This document shows positions 46,710 to 57,262 of a stretch of 64,000 nucleotides of DNA, one piece after another. Both the position numbers and the translations under genes were made by a program. The stretch is from positions 48,475,617 to 48,539,616 of the forward strand of contig CM066326.1 of assembly GCA_033807775.1 (NCBI GenBank), in the 5' to 3' direction. The number at the start of each line of letters is the position of its first letter. Positions within the stretch are counted from its first letter, which is position 1. This stretch comes from Saussurea involucrata. Lineage: Eukaryota; Streptophyta; Magnoliopsida; Asterales; Asteraceae. Under the pieces are notes generated by a model. The model was not told the origin of the DNA. It saw only the letters and a list, made by a program, of their open reading frames with translations, and searched no databases.

Positions 46710-47580
46710 TCAGTTCGGCTCAGTATCCGCAGACTCGAATCGCCCACATTTGCGATTCCCCGCGGACTCTTTCACAATTGGTCTTCCATGACCAGCTCCG
46801 CCTTCTTCTTCTATCTGACCTCCTCTTCTTTCTAGCAACTTGAATCTCACGTTCTCACCGCCGACTCTGAACGTGATCTCTCCTTCCTCCATGTCAATCA
46901 AAGCCCGGCTCGTGGCAAAAAATGATCGTCCCAATATCATCGGGACCTCTTCGTCCTCATCTATGTCTATCACCACGAAGTCGACAAGAAAGTAAAACTT
47001 ACCAACTTTGATGAGCACGTCCTCAATTACCCCGTATGGGTACCTTATCAATCGATCAGCCAGCTTCAATGTCATATATGTTGGGCTTACCTCACCCAGG
47101 CCAAGTTTCCTGAAAATAGATAGAGGCATCAGATTAATACTGGCCCCTAAATCACATAAAACTTTATTAAAATTAAAACTGCCAATTTGAATAGGAATTG
47201 AGAAACTCCCTGGATCTGTGAGCTTTTGGGGCAGCTTATTCTGGAAAATTGTGCTGCACTCTTCAGTGAGGGCAACGGTGGCCTGGTGATCAAGTGCCCT
47301 CTTTTTGGAGAGGATCTCTTTCATGAACTTTGCGTAAGAGGGAATTTGTGTAAGCGCATCTGCAAATGGGATATTAATGGTTAGTTTTTTAAAGACATCA
47401 AGAAATTTAGAAAAATGAACCTGGTCCTTATTTGCTTTCAGCTCGCTTGGGTAGGGTACTCTCGGGATTTCCGGCTTGACCAGTGGTGTTTCTTCTTTCT
47501 TCGTCCCTTCACTCTTCTCGCTTTCTTTAACCACGACCTCTTTTTCTTCATTCGAACTCTCTCTCTCGGGCTCGGTCTCT
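46710..47580 (-). CDS. pro: C retropepsin-like protease
   Basis: Carries the aspartic-protease signature CDLGASINLMPLS near 47160-47120 and PMILGRSFF near 46945, parallel to B. The reading frame is open from about 47575 (EPSSEETEPERESS) to TGA near 46710. It is offset by one frame from the end of gag, so a one-base indel lies near 47590. No RT follows. Confidence 0.83.
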
Positions 47581-48983
47581 TCAGATGACGGTTCTATTCA
47601 GTTCCTTACCACTCCTCAGGTATATGGCATTACAATGCTCCAGGTTTTGCCTTTCGGGTTGACTCGGAAGTTTCCCGGGGGCTCGGTTTTGTAGGGTCTC
47701 GGAAATCTGCCCCACTTGCCTCTCGAGGATCTTGATGGCGACGGTGTTTTGCTCGGTAGCCGCCTTGACAGTATTGATTGTGCTCGCTAATCCCTCGACT
47801 GTGCTGTCCATTTTCGACATGAACTTCATCATCATGTCCTCGAGTCCCGGCTTATTCTCCCCGGATGGTCCTTCATTCCTTTGGTGGAAACCTGGAGGAC
47901 GGTAAACATTATTAGTATTAGGGAAGTGAGAAGAGTTAGAAAAGTTACCTGGCTGTTGCTGGTCGGGTTGACTCCATGAAAGATTGGGGTGCTTTTTCCA
48001 CCCCTCATTGTAAGTGTTCGAGAAAAGATCGTTTCTCGAGTGGTTCCGGTTTTCCACAAAATGAACCTGATCAGGTTCTTGAAGATTTCCCCCATTCAGT
48101 CTATTTGTGATGGCAGCCAGTTGAGCTTTCAGTTCATTAAGCTCGTTACTTTATTGGACACTTGCTACTCTTCTTACAGCTGATCATGGAGTAGAGAAAC
48201 TGTGCTCGGCCAAGTTCTCGATCAGCTCACATGCTTCCTCATAAGACTTATCCATCAATGCTCCACCCGCCGCAGCTGTGATATCATTCTTGAATTGTGG
48301 GTGGAGCCCACTAAAGAAGGTCTGGATGATGACCCAACCTTGTAGCCCATGATGAGGACACTTCTTGATCATGTCCTTGTAACGTTCCCACGCCTCATAA
48401 AGCGTTTCTTGATCCCATTGAGAAAATGGGTGATCTCCGCCATTAGCTGCGCGGTTCTTCCCGGTGGAAAGAATTTCTGAAGGAAGGCTGCCTTCAGTTG
48501 CCCCTAAGTGGTGATCGAGTCTGGTTGGATGCTCTCGGTCCATGTCTCGGCTCGGCCTTTGAGAGAGAACCCGAATAACCGCAGCTTGATGGCATCCTCG
48601 TTCATGCCATTGATCTTGAATGTGTTACAGATCCTCTCGAATGCACGGAGGTGTGCATGAGGATCTTCAGTCGGCGCTCCTCCATATTGATTCTGTTGTA
48701 CCATGACAATGGTACTCGGTTTTAGCTCGAAGTAGTTTGCTGCGGTGGCGGGCGGTTGGATGCCTATCCGTGCGGTTGCCACGTTCGGATTGGCAAATGA
48801 CCGCATAGGCACCCTTTCCGGAGGTGGTGGTGGTGGATTATTGCGGCGAGGTGGTCTCTCGTCGTCTGACATTTCAAATTTAAGATTTCGCTTAGCTTTA
48901 ACTTCTTTCCGTAGACGACGGGCGGTTCTTTCGATCTCCGGATCAAATTCTTCAATCTCTTTTCCTCGGGTCGTCCTTGGCAT
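47581..48983 (-). pseudogene. gag: C gag, three nonsense codons
   Basis: Starts at ATG 48983 (MPRTTRGKEIEEF). The core gag domain contains LKGRAETW, FFPPGRTAQLM and SGLHPQFKND. Breaks: TAG near 48504 where B has Trp, TGA near 48182 where B has Arg, TAA near 48150 where a Gln is expected, and a one-base shift near 47590. The three nonsense changes are all C-to-T or G-to-A, the pattern left by deamination of methylated cytosine. As in B there is no zinc knuckle. Confidence 0.85.
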
Positions 48984-49118
48984 AAACCAAGTGGAACCTG
49001 AAAAGAAGAAAACAAAGTCAATAATCCAAAACCTGAAAGTGAATGAAATAAAATAGGAAAAGAAAATGTCCAATCTAATAGCGTGTATAGATAGTAGTGC
49101 TATTAGTTGCAACTAGTT

Positions 49119-49135
49119 CCCCGGCAACGGCGCCA
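49119..49135 (-). other. C primer-binding site (Asp tRNA type)
   Basis: Minus strand TGGCGCCGTTGCCGGGG, complementary to plant Asp-tRNA, six bases inside the 5' LTR. Confidence 0.92.
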
Positions 49136-49141
49136 AAAACT

Positions 49142-50491
49142 TGACACGAAGTTTTGACACCCCGCGAATCTTACCACAAGTGTACGGGTCGAAGTCAAGT
49201 AATAGTGTACGGAAGTACGAGTATCGAATCACGGGGAACTAGGAACTAAATATCACAATTACTATAAGAACTATTAACTGGACTATTGAAATTGGAGGAT
49301 TGGTTTTAGAACTAATTAATTGCAGAAATTAATATCAAACAAACACCGGACAACTAGTAAGCAGCTTTGGAATTCAGATGGAGAAATAGTTGAGGGTTGG
49401 ATATCCTTAGGTTTCACACATGAACATCAGACTAAAACAACTATCAGTTAATTCCGTTATAATGAATACTCAACCTTGATCTAACCATTGCTCTCTCTCA
49501 AGTAACGACAGTTATATTTGTAAAACATGGTGCCTTCTCAAGCTACCATGAAGTTTATTTCGAAAACAAACACAAGATTAATCTCTCGATCTCACCTTAT
49601 GTAGTTCAAAACACATTAAGCGTAGGTTCTTATGAGACTAAAGTTTACTCGGTATATCTCTATCCTTTCTTACTTTAGACATGTGATTCCTAATTCTAGA
49701 TCTCAATTAATTCTCTCGAACATAATTCATGACAATAAAACAGTTGTAAGTTAGCTACGCTCACAAAGGCATTAAGAACAAAATCACACGCATTCATTAT
49801 ATCGGAAAACTGATAAAAATCATTCGTCATCCATCTATATGTTCAATCCTAATTCAATCCAACCCCCAACATCTTAAAGTTAGTTCATGATGTTGGGGGA
49901 TTCAAACACAAAAGGAAAAGAAACGAAAGTGTAAAGAAACATGGTAAACGTGATCGTGGTGACGGTGTAAGATGAATTGATGAACTCACTTTTCCCGTGC
50001 TGAAATCTCCTTCGCGTCTTGAACGTTCCTTCGATTGGTTCTCGATCTTGACTCCAAACGGTGTCACTTGGCTCTGGAAATCGCCCCCGAACTGCTCCCA
50101 ATCGTCTGCCGTATGTTGGATACCGAAAAAGTGACCTAAATCCCGACTTATAAAACTGATTTTCGACAAACAGAGGGATACGCGACCTTCCACGCGACTT
50201 GCAAGTCGCGTGGGAAGTCGCGCGGGTTTCAGATGTGTTTCTGGGTTGTTTCTGGTTCGCGGGTCGGGTCCTGGTTCGGTCGCGGGTCTTGGGCTTGGCT
50301 TTTGGGCTTCCGTTAGGCTTCGTTTTGACTCATTTTGGGCTCTTTTTCGCTTCTGTTTCCGAGGAATGCCGCCTTTCATATAACCTGCGTAAATCACTCA
50401 ATAAACCGTAAAATACACGCCTTTTTACTTGAATACAAGCCAATCTCGTTGGTTTGAGAACTGGAAATAACGCCAAAAAGTGGCGTTATCA
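49142..50491 (-). repeat. C 5' LTR
   Basis: A 1,350-bp LTR, near-identical to 43159-44507. The palindrome ACGCGACTTGCAAGTCGCGT is at 50192-50211. Confidence 0.93.
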
Positions 50492-50496
50492 GCATG
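50492..50496. repeat. C target-site duplication, right copy
   Basis: GCATG, pairing with GCAGG at 43154-43158. Confidence 0.75.
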
Positions 50497-51884
50497 TCCT
50501 ATACCCATCACTCCTTGAAGAGTATCATCTTTAGCTTCTGGAGGAATGACAGGTGCTTCAGTGATAACTGGAAAAGAGTCCAATTGAGTAGAGGGAGAAG
50601 CGAAGGTTGAGAATGGAGGTTGGGTGCGGAGTTCAGCGTTGGATTTGCTGAGAATCGCTTCTTCAGTCTGTAGAGAGACTGAAGGAGGTTGGGTAGATTC
50701 CAAGTTTGTAACCTCAACGTTTAGAGACGCTGAAACCGGGATGGAATGGGTGGCTTGTTATGCTGTGGCGGAGCGTACCACTGAACTTTCCTTCAGCCCA
50801 TCAAGAGGAGCTGAGGAGTCTTCAGCAATAGATTGTTGGGGTTTCTCCTTGGTTTTCTTAGTTCTTTTGGAACTAAGTTGGGTGGAGGAGTGTTTCCTTT
50901 TAAGAGAAGGAATGGAGGTTGCAGCTGGGGTATCAGCAGTGGGTTTGTCCGCTGAAGGAGCTGCAGAACTAGAAGAAGGACGTACCTCGTTTTCTACTGG
51001 CTTGAAGTCGAGAACCTTAGGGCCAACCTGAGAGAGTTTCAGGTCACCCTCTTTTGGGTAGCTGTCCTTCAGGCCTATTTGGAATACGACGCTGATGAAT
51101 CGAGGATAAGGAACCAATGGAGATCTGTCAGCGGCGGAGTCCACTCTGAGTACCAGATCATCGTAGATAATCGATGCCCAATCTATATGTAGACCTTTCA
51201 GCTATGCATATCCCATTGCTTGCTGAGGTTGAGCGGCTTGATTAGAGGAGCCGGTCTTTGCAGTCATGTAGCTGATTAAGTGAGCGAAGATGAAGTTCAT
51301 CTCGCTGGGCATTTTGGACTTTTTTATGAGGGTCAGCTTCTTCTCGGGCTTCTTGTCCCTCCCAGTTTCCCATACATAGCCCATTGCATCGAAGAATGCA
51401 GTGATGGCTTCCCTATCTGAGTGTTTCTTGTGGTTAGGGAGAGGAACAAAGGTTTTTCTTTTGATGCAGTGGGAAGGCTCAGGGCTTTGCGAATAATGGC
51501 AGGTGTAATCTTCATAGTGCCATAGTCAGTATCGCAGAGGATGCAGTCAATTGTTTTTTAGGAGTCTTTGGTTGAGGGTAGCTGAGAGTGTCTGGCAGAG
51601 TACCAGAACTGGGATAGCAGTAGCTGATGTGCAGGAGGTGTTATGGTCAGGGCTGTGGATAGACAACAATTCTTCAGGAAGTTCACAGCATCATCCAGAT
51701 GTGTGACTTGCTTTCGAGGAGGAAACTCGAGAAGCGCATAGAGGTTGTTGGATTTTGTCCAGTCTAGTTCGTCAATAGAGAACTTGACCTGAGGAGCCTT
51801 GATTATATCCAATTCCTCAGTAGCATCAGCCGCAGTGTTCTCAGAGGTGGTGTTCTTGGAAGTGGAAATGTCAGTAGATGCCAT
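50492..51884 (-). pseudogene. F third ORF, N-terminal part
   Basis: Starts at ATG 51884 (MASTDISTSK). The N-terminal block (about 51800-51050) has FSIDELDW, AVNFLKNCCLSTALTITPP, LLSQFWYSA and MGYVWETGRD. It corresponds to the E1 third-ORF block (AHAILLNIMENHILFPLLSRTP, LNQFW), so the two families share this domain. A Ser/Thr/Pro-rich basic part follows. Lesions: TAA 51558-51560, a frameshift near 51420, stops near 51202 and 50758. The piece ends where C is inserted. Function unknown; no membrane segment or signal peptide seen. Confidence 0.75.
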
Positions 51885-52860
51885 TTCTGTATATCAGTTC
51901 AACCAATGATTAACAAATAAGAATAATCTTAATGTGGAAGGTTTTCCAATAAGATGGTTCGAATTTTTCCACTTCATTCAGACAAAAATGTCTTAATGAA
52001 GATTAGGGTTTTTCTTGTTTTTGAAAAACGAAATGCAAACCCAATAAAAATCTTGTTTTCCAGTTTCCTTTGAGGATTAGGATTCTGGAAAAACGTATAA
52101 AGAACAAGTTTAAGATTTTGCGTTTAAACTTGAAGAACAACCATGAAAGGTTGTGTTCATAAAACCATGAAAGAAATGATTTCATTTTATAAAGTTCTTT
52201 TGTTTGATCTTCTGAAAACAAAGAGAAGATCATTAACAAGTTTGAAGAAACAGGTAAAATAAAAGAATTATTAACCTGGTTCGTTGAAGAAGAAGAAGTT
52301 CTTGAATATTCGAGAGCACAAATGCAACAGTAAATTTTCTTTTTCTTGCTTGGAAGAGAAGTTCGCGTAAAAGACAAATATAAACCCAGAACGAGTTTAT
52401 ATAGTGAGATTAGAGAGTGAGAAAATCTTGAGCGGGAAAAGATTTTCATCATGACACGGGCACGGGTTTGCATTTGATTGGAAGGTAAACGAAACGTGCA
52501 AACGTGTGTCAGAAAAAGATGGACGTGTCGGGGCTTATCCGTTGCAATGACGTCACAACTGTCCTTTCTTATTCTAGGATGTCTCTGAGGTTTTGAAAAC
52601 TCAGGGACACTTTTGAAAACATGAAGCACTGAATAGAAATATCAGTGTTGGTTTTAGAAATTTCAAAGTATCGCTGATGAAGGAAGAGATATTCAGCGAT
52701 GCAATTTGTTTTGAAATCTTGCATTTACATGCGATTGTCAGTGAGAGAAAAACACACCTTTGATATCAGCGAATCAAGCTTATTCAGAGAGAAGATGATA
52801 GAATGGGTTATACAAGTTGATTTTATCCTATTGCTGATCAAATGTGAATCGCTGAAGATT
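51885..52860 (-). promoter_or_regulatory. F spacer with putative internal promoter for the third ORF
   Basis: There is no credible gene. On the minus strand a TATATAAA box (52403-52396) is preceded by ACGT-core boxes GACACGTC (52529-52522) and a perfect TGACGTCA bZIP palindrome (52555-52548). Transcription would start near 52370, giving a leader of about 490 nt to the ATG at 51884. That leader contains a T-rich stretch between a CAG|GTTAAT (near 52276) and a TTTTCAG (near 52213) that could be a very short intron. E1 has the same TATA plus ACGT arrangement before its third ORF. Confidence 0.45.
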
Positions 52861-55800
52861 TTACTCTTCAAAGTTCAGCATTCCAAGCTCGCTGATGAGA
52901 AAGTTGAATCTTGTCATCAAGAGGTTTGGTGAACAGATCAGCTAACTGATAATCAGTTGGGATAAAGTGAAGTTCTATATCACCATTCATCACATGATCT
53001 CTGATAAAGTGATACCTGATTTTGATGTGTTTTGTGTTTGAGTGTAGCACTGGATTGTTGGCTATAGTGATGGCACTTGTGCTGTAGCAATAGATTGGAA
53101 TATTTGAGAGCTGAAGGTCATAGTCCAGTAGTTGATTTCTCATCCACAAGACCTGAGAACAACAGCTTCCAGCGGCTACATACTCAGCTTCAGCTGTAGA
53201 GGTAGACACTGAGTTTTGCTTTTTGCTTGTCCAACTCACCAGCTTTCCACCCAGGAGCTGACATCCTCCTGTGGTGCTTTTCCTATCCAATTTGCAACCT
53301 GCAAAATCACTATCCGAATAGGCGATTAGATCAAATCCTGAGTCCTTGGAATACCAAAGACCTAGATTCGCAGTACCCTTAAGGTATCGAAAAATTCTCT
53401 TTACACCGGTCATATGAGATATCTTTGGTTCAGCTTGATATCGTGCACACAAACAGGTTGCGTACATAATATCGGGTCGGCTAGCTGTAAGATACAAGAG
53501 AGAGCCGATCATCCCACGGTACAACGTGACATTAACTGGTATTCCTTTTAAATCCTTGTCTAGTGTCAGCGGTGGTGCCATAGGGGTTTTCATAGCTGAA
53601 CTCTTAGTTAAATCTAATTTCTTCAGCATATCTTTAACATACTTTCCCTAATTAATGAAAGTTCCTTTTTCATTTTGCTTTATCTGAAGACCAAGGAAAT
53701 ATGTTAGTTCACCCATCATGCTCATCTTATACTCATCTTTCATTCTATCAGCGAAACGAGTACAAAGATCAGGGTCAGTAAAGCCAAATATAATGTCATC
53801 AACATATATTTGAACAAGAATGATATGACCTTTTACTTTCCTGAAAAATAGAGTCTTGTCGATTTTACCTCGCTCAAATTGTTCAATATGGAGATAAGTA
53901 GAGAGAGTGTCATACCATGCACGTGGAGCTTGCTTTAAGCCATAAAGTGCCTTATCCAGTTTATAAACATAACCTGGATGCTTAGGATCTGAGAATCCTG
54001 GAGGTTGTTCCACATAGACTTCTGCATTCAGCTTTCCATTTAGAAACGCTGACTTAACATCCATCTGATATACTTTGAAGTCTTTGTGTACAGCGTATGC
54101 TAAGAATAGACGAATAGATTCTAGTCTTGCTACTGGAGCACATGTTTCGTCAGAATCTATGCCTTCCTCTTGTTTGTATCCCTGAGCAACAAGACGAGCC
54201 TTGCTGCGGGTTACAGTTCCATGTTCGTCCAACTTGTTTCGATAGACCCATTTAGTGCCTATCACTGTTTTGTCAGTTGGTCTTCGAACAAGTTTCCAAA
54301 CTTTGTTTCTTTCGAATTCAGTCAGCTCTTCTTGCATAGCGCTTACCGAGTTTGGATCATTGAGGGCATCATCTACTTTCTTTGGTTCAGTTAGAGAAAT
54401 AAAATTAACAAATAAACAAATATTACCTGCACTTCGTCGAGTCTGAACACCAGCGTTTGGATCACCAACAATTTGATCAATTGGGTGATTTACAGTCCAT
54501 CGCTGAGCCGGAGCATGAGACGCTGACTCAAACTGAACTGGAGGAGCTGGCGATGAAGCTTCAGCGACGTCTGGAGTATCAGCCAAGAGAGGAATGGGTG
54601 CAGTTGTCATTATATTCACTGATTGCTGAGAAGTAGATGGAATGTCTGAGACATTTGGTTCAGAAGCAGGTATAGTGTTTATAGGAACAACTGAGACCCA
54701 TGATGTTTCAGCTTCACTATTCAGCATATTTGGGATGATAGTAGGACTATCATCTTCAACTGTATGAGTACGAGGAGTGGGAATATCTTTTGAATCACCA
54801 AGATTAGAAAATATCCATTGATTCAGTTCTTCAGTATCAGCGGACGGTTTAGAGTTCGCTGAACGGGATTCGTCAAACGTGACGTGAATAGTTTCTTCCA
54901 CAGTTTGTCTTCTACAATTGAAGACTCTGAAGGCTTTGGAGATTGAAGAATATCCAAGAAAGATTCCATCGTCAGCCTTAGGATCAAACTTTCCAAGGGC
55001 ATCTCTGTTATTCAGTATGAAACACTGACATCCAAAGATGTGAAGAAAGCTGATTGAAGGCTTTCTCCCATGAAAAAGTTCATAGGCAGTTTTATTGAAT
55101 CTTTTGACTATCAGCGATCTGTTTTGCGTAAAACAAGCAGTGTTGACAGCTTCTGCCCAAAACTGAGAAGACAGGTGAGAATTGCTGAGCATTGAACGTG
55201 CAGCTTCAATAATTGTTATATTTCTTCTTTCAGCGACTCCATTTTGTTGCGGTGTTCTCACTGAAGAAAAGTTGTGAGAAATACCCTTACTCTCAAAGAA
55301 GGAATCAAGAGAACTGTTTTTGAATTAAGTCCCATGATCACTCCTTATTGAGCGAACGGTCAAGTTGTTCAGGGTTTCCATATTCCGAACAAAGGTGATG
55401 AGTTCTTCAGGGGTGTCACTCTTAGAACGGAGAAACATTACCCATGTATAGAGAGAGAATTCATCAACTATGACCAGTGTATATTTCTTTCCAGCGATGG
55501 ATTGTTTGTTAACACGGCCAAACAAATCCATATGCAGAAGTTGTAGAGGAGATGACACTGAGGAGACTTGCTTTGACTTGAAGCTTTCTTTGGTCTGCTT
55601 CCCTTTCTCACACGCTGAACATAAAGAGTGTTGAGGTAGACCAGTGACTAACTCTTTTGAAGAAAGTGTGTTCAGTGTCTTGAAATTCAGATGAGAGAGC
55701 CTCTTATGCCATAGCCAGTTGACATCAGATGAGGCTCTTGAGAAGAAACAGGAGTTCTCAGTGGTTGTTGAGTCCATGTTTATTACATAAACATTTTCCA

Positions 55801-56134
55801 AACGATAACCGCTGAGAGCTATCTTCTCCTTTTTGTCAGTGACAAAGCAGGATTCCTTAGTAAAGATTACTTTGTTATCCTTGTCGCAAAGCTGACTGAT
55901 GCTTAAAAGATTATGCTTCAGCCCTTCAACATATGCGACTCTTCTGAAGGTGGTTGTACCATTAGAGAGTACACCAAACCCTCGGGTATGTCCTTTTCCA
56001 TTTCCATCGAAAGTCACAGAGGGACCCTTCTCTTCCTTGTATTCAGCGAGCAGGCTTTTCTTTCCAGTCATGTGTCTAGAGCATCCGCTACCGAGATACC
56101 AGATACCCTTCTTAACCTGCATCACAAAGGAAGA
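52861..56134 (-). pseudogene. pol: F pol: protease to RNase H, broken
   Basis: Same frame as gag after TAA 56137-56135. Order: protease start (GSGCSRHMTGK, with Gly in place of the first Asp of the LDSGCS motif), GAG-pre-integrase zinc region, integrase (HMDLFGR, SDHGT, QNGVAERR), RT (YVDDIIFGF near 53800) and RNase H. Lesions: TAA 55325-55327 replacing the Glu of GTEF, TAA near 53648, and a small deletion near 52905 shifting the last codons. RNase H has CYSTSAI where family members have CDS(K)SAI, so an active-site Asp is lost, and protease has also lost its catalytic Asp. The enzyme set is dead. Confidence 0.9.
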
Positions 56135-56137
56135 TTA
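56117..56137 (-). promoter_or_regulatory. F gag/pol junction: in-frame TAA plus ATGCAG
   Basis: Reads TAA TCT TCC TTT GTG ATG CAG on the minus strand, with pol in frame, one base different from G near the acceptor-like end. Confidence 0.55.
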
Positions 56138-56490
56138 GTTTTTCTTGGGTATCCACTTAACCATGTGTACTCGTTTGTCAGTGGAAGTAGTTGGAATGGA
56201 AGGTTCAGCAATCTTCGCAACATTTGAAGATTCAGCATTGTCAGTCTTCACTTTGATTAATTTCTTAACCTTAGTGGTCTTCTTTGCCTTGGGGGCAATA
56301 ATCTTCACCTTAGCTATCTTTTCAGCTTTGGTGGCTGTGGGGCACTTACTAGCAATATGATCAGTAAGTCTACAGTGATAACATTTCCTATAACTAAAAG
56401 TAGTTCTTGGACCATTTGAATGCTGAGCTTTTGATTTAGAATTAGAAGGACCAGCACCAAATAAGCTTTTGGCTTTAGAAATGGGAGGAA
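56135..56490 (-). pseudogene. gag: F gag remnant with second CCHC knuckle
   Basis: Only the C-terminal ~115 codons survive, including CYHCRLTDHIASKC (near 56380-56340), a Lys-rich stretch and the end KWIPKKN before TAA. The rest of gag (about 1.9 kb compared with G) is deleted. The upstream edge joins directly to a second primer-site copy. Confidence 0.85.
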
Positions 56491-56494
56491 ATCC

Positions 56495-56587
56495 GCTCTG
56501 ATACCACTTGTTTATATCTTGTTTAACAGAACACTTAGTATAGATTAGATCTTGTTTATGAGATTAAACAAATCTGCTCTGATACCA
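56495..56587 (-). repeat. Duplicated primer-binding site in F
   Basis: GCTCTGATACCA (sense TGGTATCAGAGC) occurs at 56576-56587 next to the LTR and again at 56495-56506 next to the gag deletion. About 70 bp separate them. In sense the inner copy is preceded by AAACA, like an LTR end. This suggests an aberrant reverse-transcription event. Confidence 0.8.
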
Positions 56588-57257
56588 CTTGTTGGTCCCG
56601 AAGGGTTATACATGTTTGTAGAGGGGGGGGGGGGGGGGGGTTGAATACAAACACACAGATTTTACTTTTCTAAATTGTTTATTGATAAATCATTAACAAT
56701 TTACAGCTTGTTGCAGAAACAAGATTAAGGTTAAACCTAAATCTAAACAAGTTGGAACACTAAGTTTCTTGCACTAAGAAAGAGAAGGAAATTACTAATA
56801 ATAACCTATCTCAAGATAAGAAGGAGTTAGCAAGTTACTTCAAAATGAAGTGAGTTCATCTTCTTATATACTGCATGCATTTAATGCATGTCAGCTTACA
56901 CTTTACATATGGCAGCAGCTCATTGGTTGTATGTCATTGACCTTTGTTGACAACCTTAGTAGCCGCATGTTTGAACAGTGTAGTATCAGAGTGGTTGTAC
57001 GATTTTAGACAATAAGGAGGTTCTTTTCTGACATATCGTACGGAGTCGTGCAAGGGTGGTTTAGACAAAAGTACTTTGTACGGAGGACTTCATGATCAGC
57101 TTTTCGTTGATTCAGCGATTTATCATTCTATATCAGCGAATGACAAAGTTCAGCGATAGCTGAAGTCTTGTACTTGATACTTCACGTTGAGTGGACAAAT
57201 CTGAGTCTTCGATGATCCGCATCAGTTCATTAGGAGACTTGTCGCTGGTTCTTGAGC

Positions 57258-57262
57258 TTGAT
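57258..57262. repeat. S target-site duplication, left copy
   Basis: TTGAT, exact match at 58575-58579. Confidence 0.92.

Larger units (their letters stand above)
43159..50491 (-). mobile_element. C: complete Gag-protease-only gypsy element, minus strand
   Basis: A 7.3-kb element with both LTRs, primer site, gag, protease, a 2.2-kb non-coding region and a purine tract, flanked by a 5-bp near-perfect target-site duplication inside F. There is no RT, RNase H or integrase. The two LTRs differ at only about 11 positions in 1,350 by eye (under 1%), so it inserted recently despite nonsense codons in gag. It must have been mobilised by proteins of another element. Confidence 0.92.

Noticed and set aside
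52003..52629. 208-codon open frame on the minus strand between F pol and third ORF
   Set aside because: AT-rich, overlaps the TATA/ACGT promoter-like region, no recognisable domain, and lies upstream of the real third-ORF ATG.
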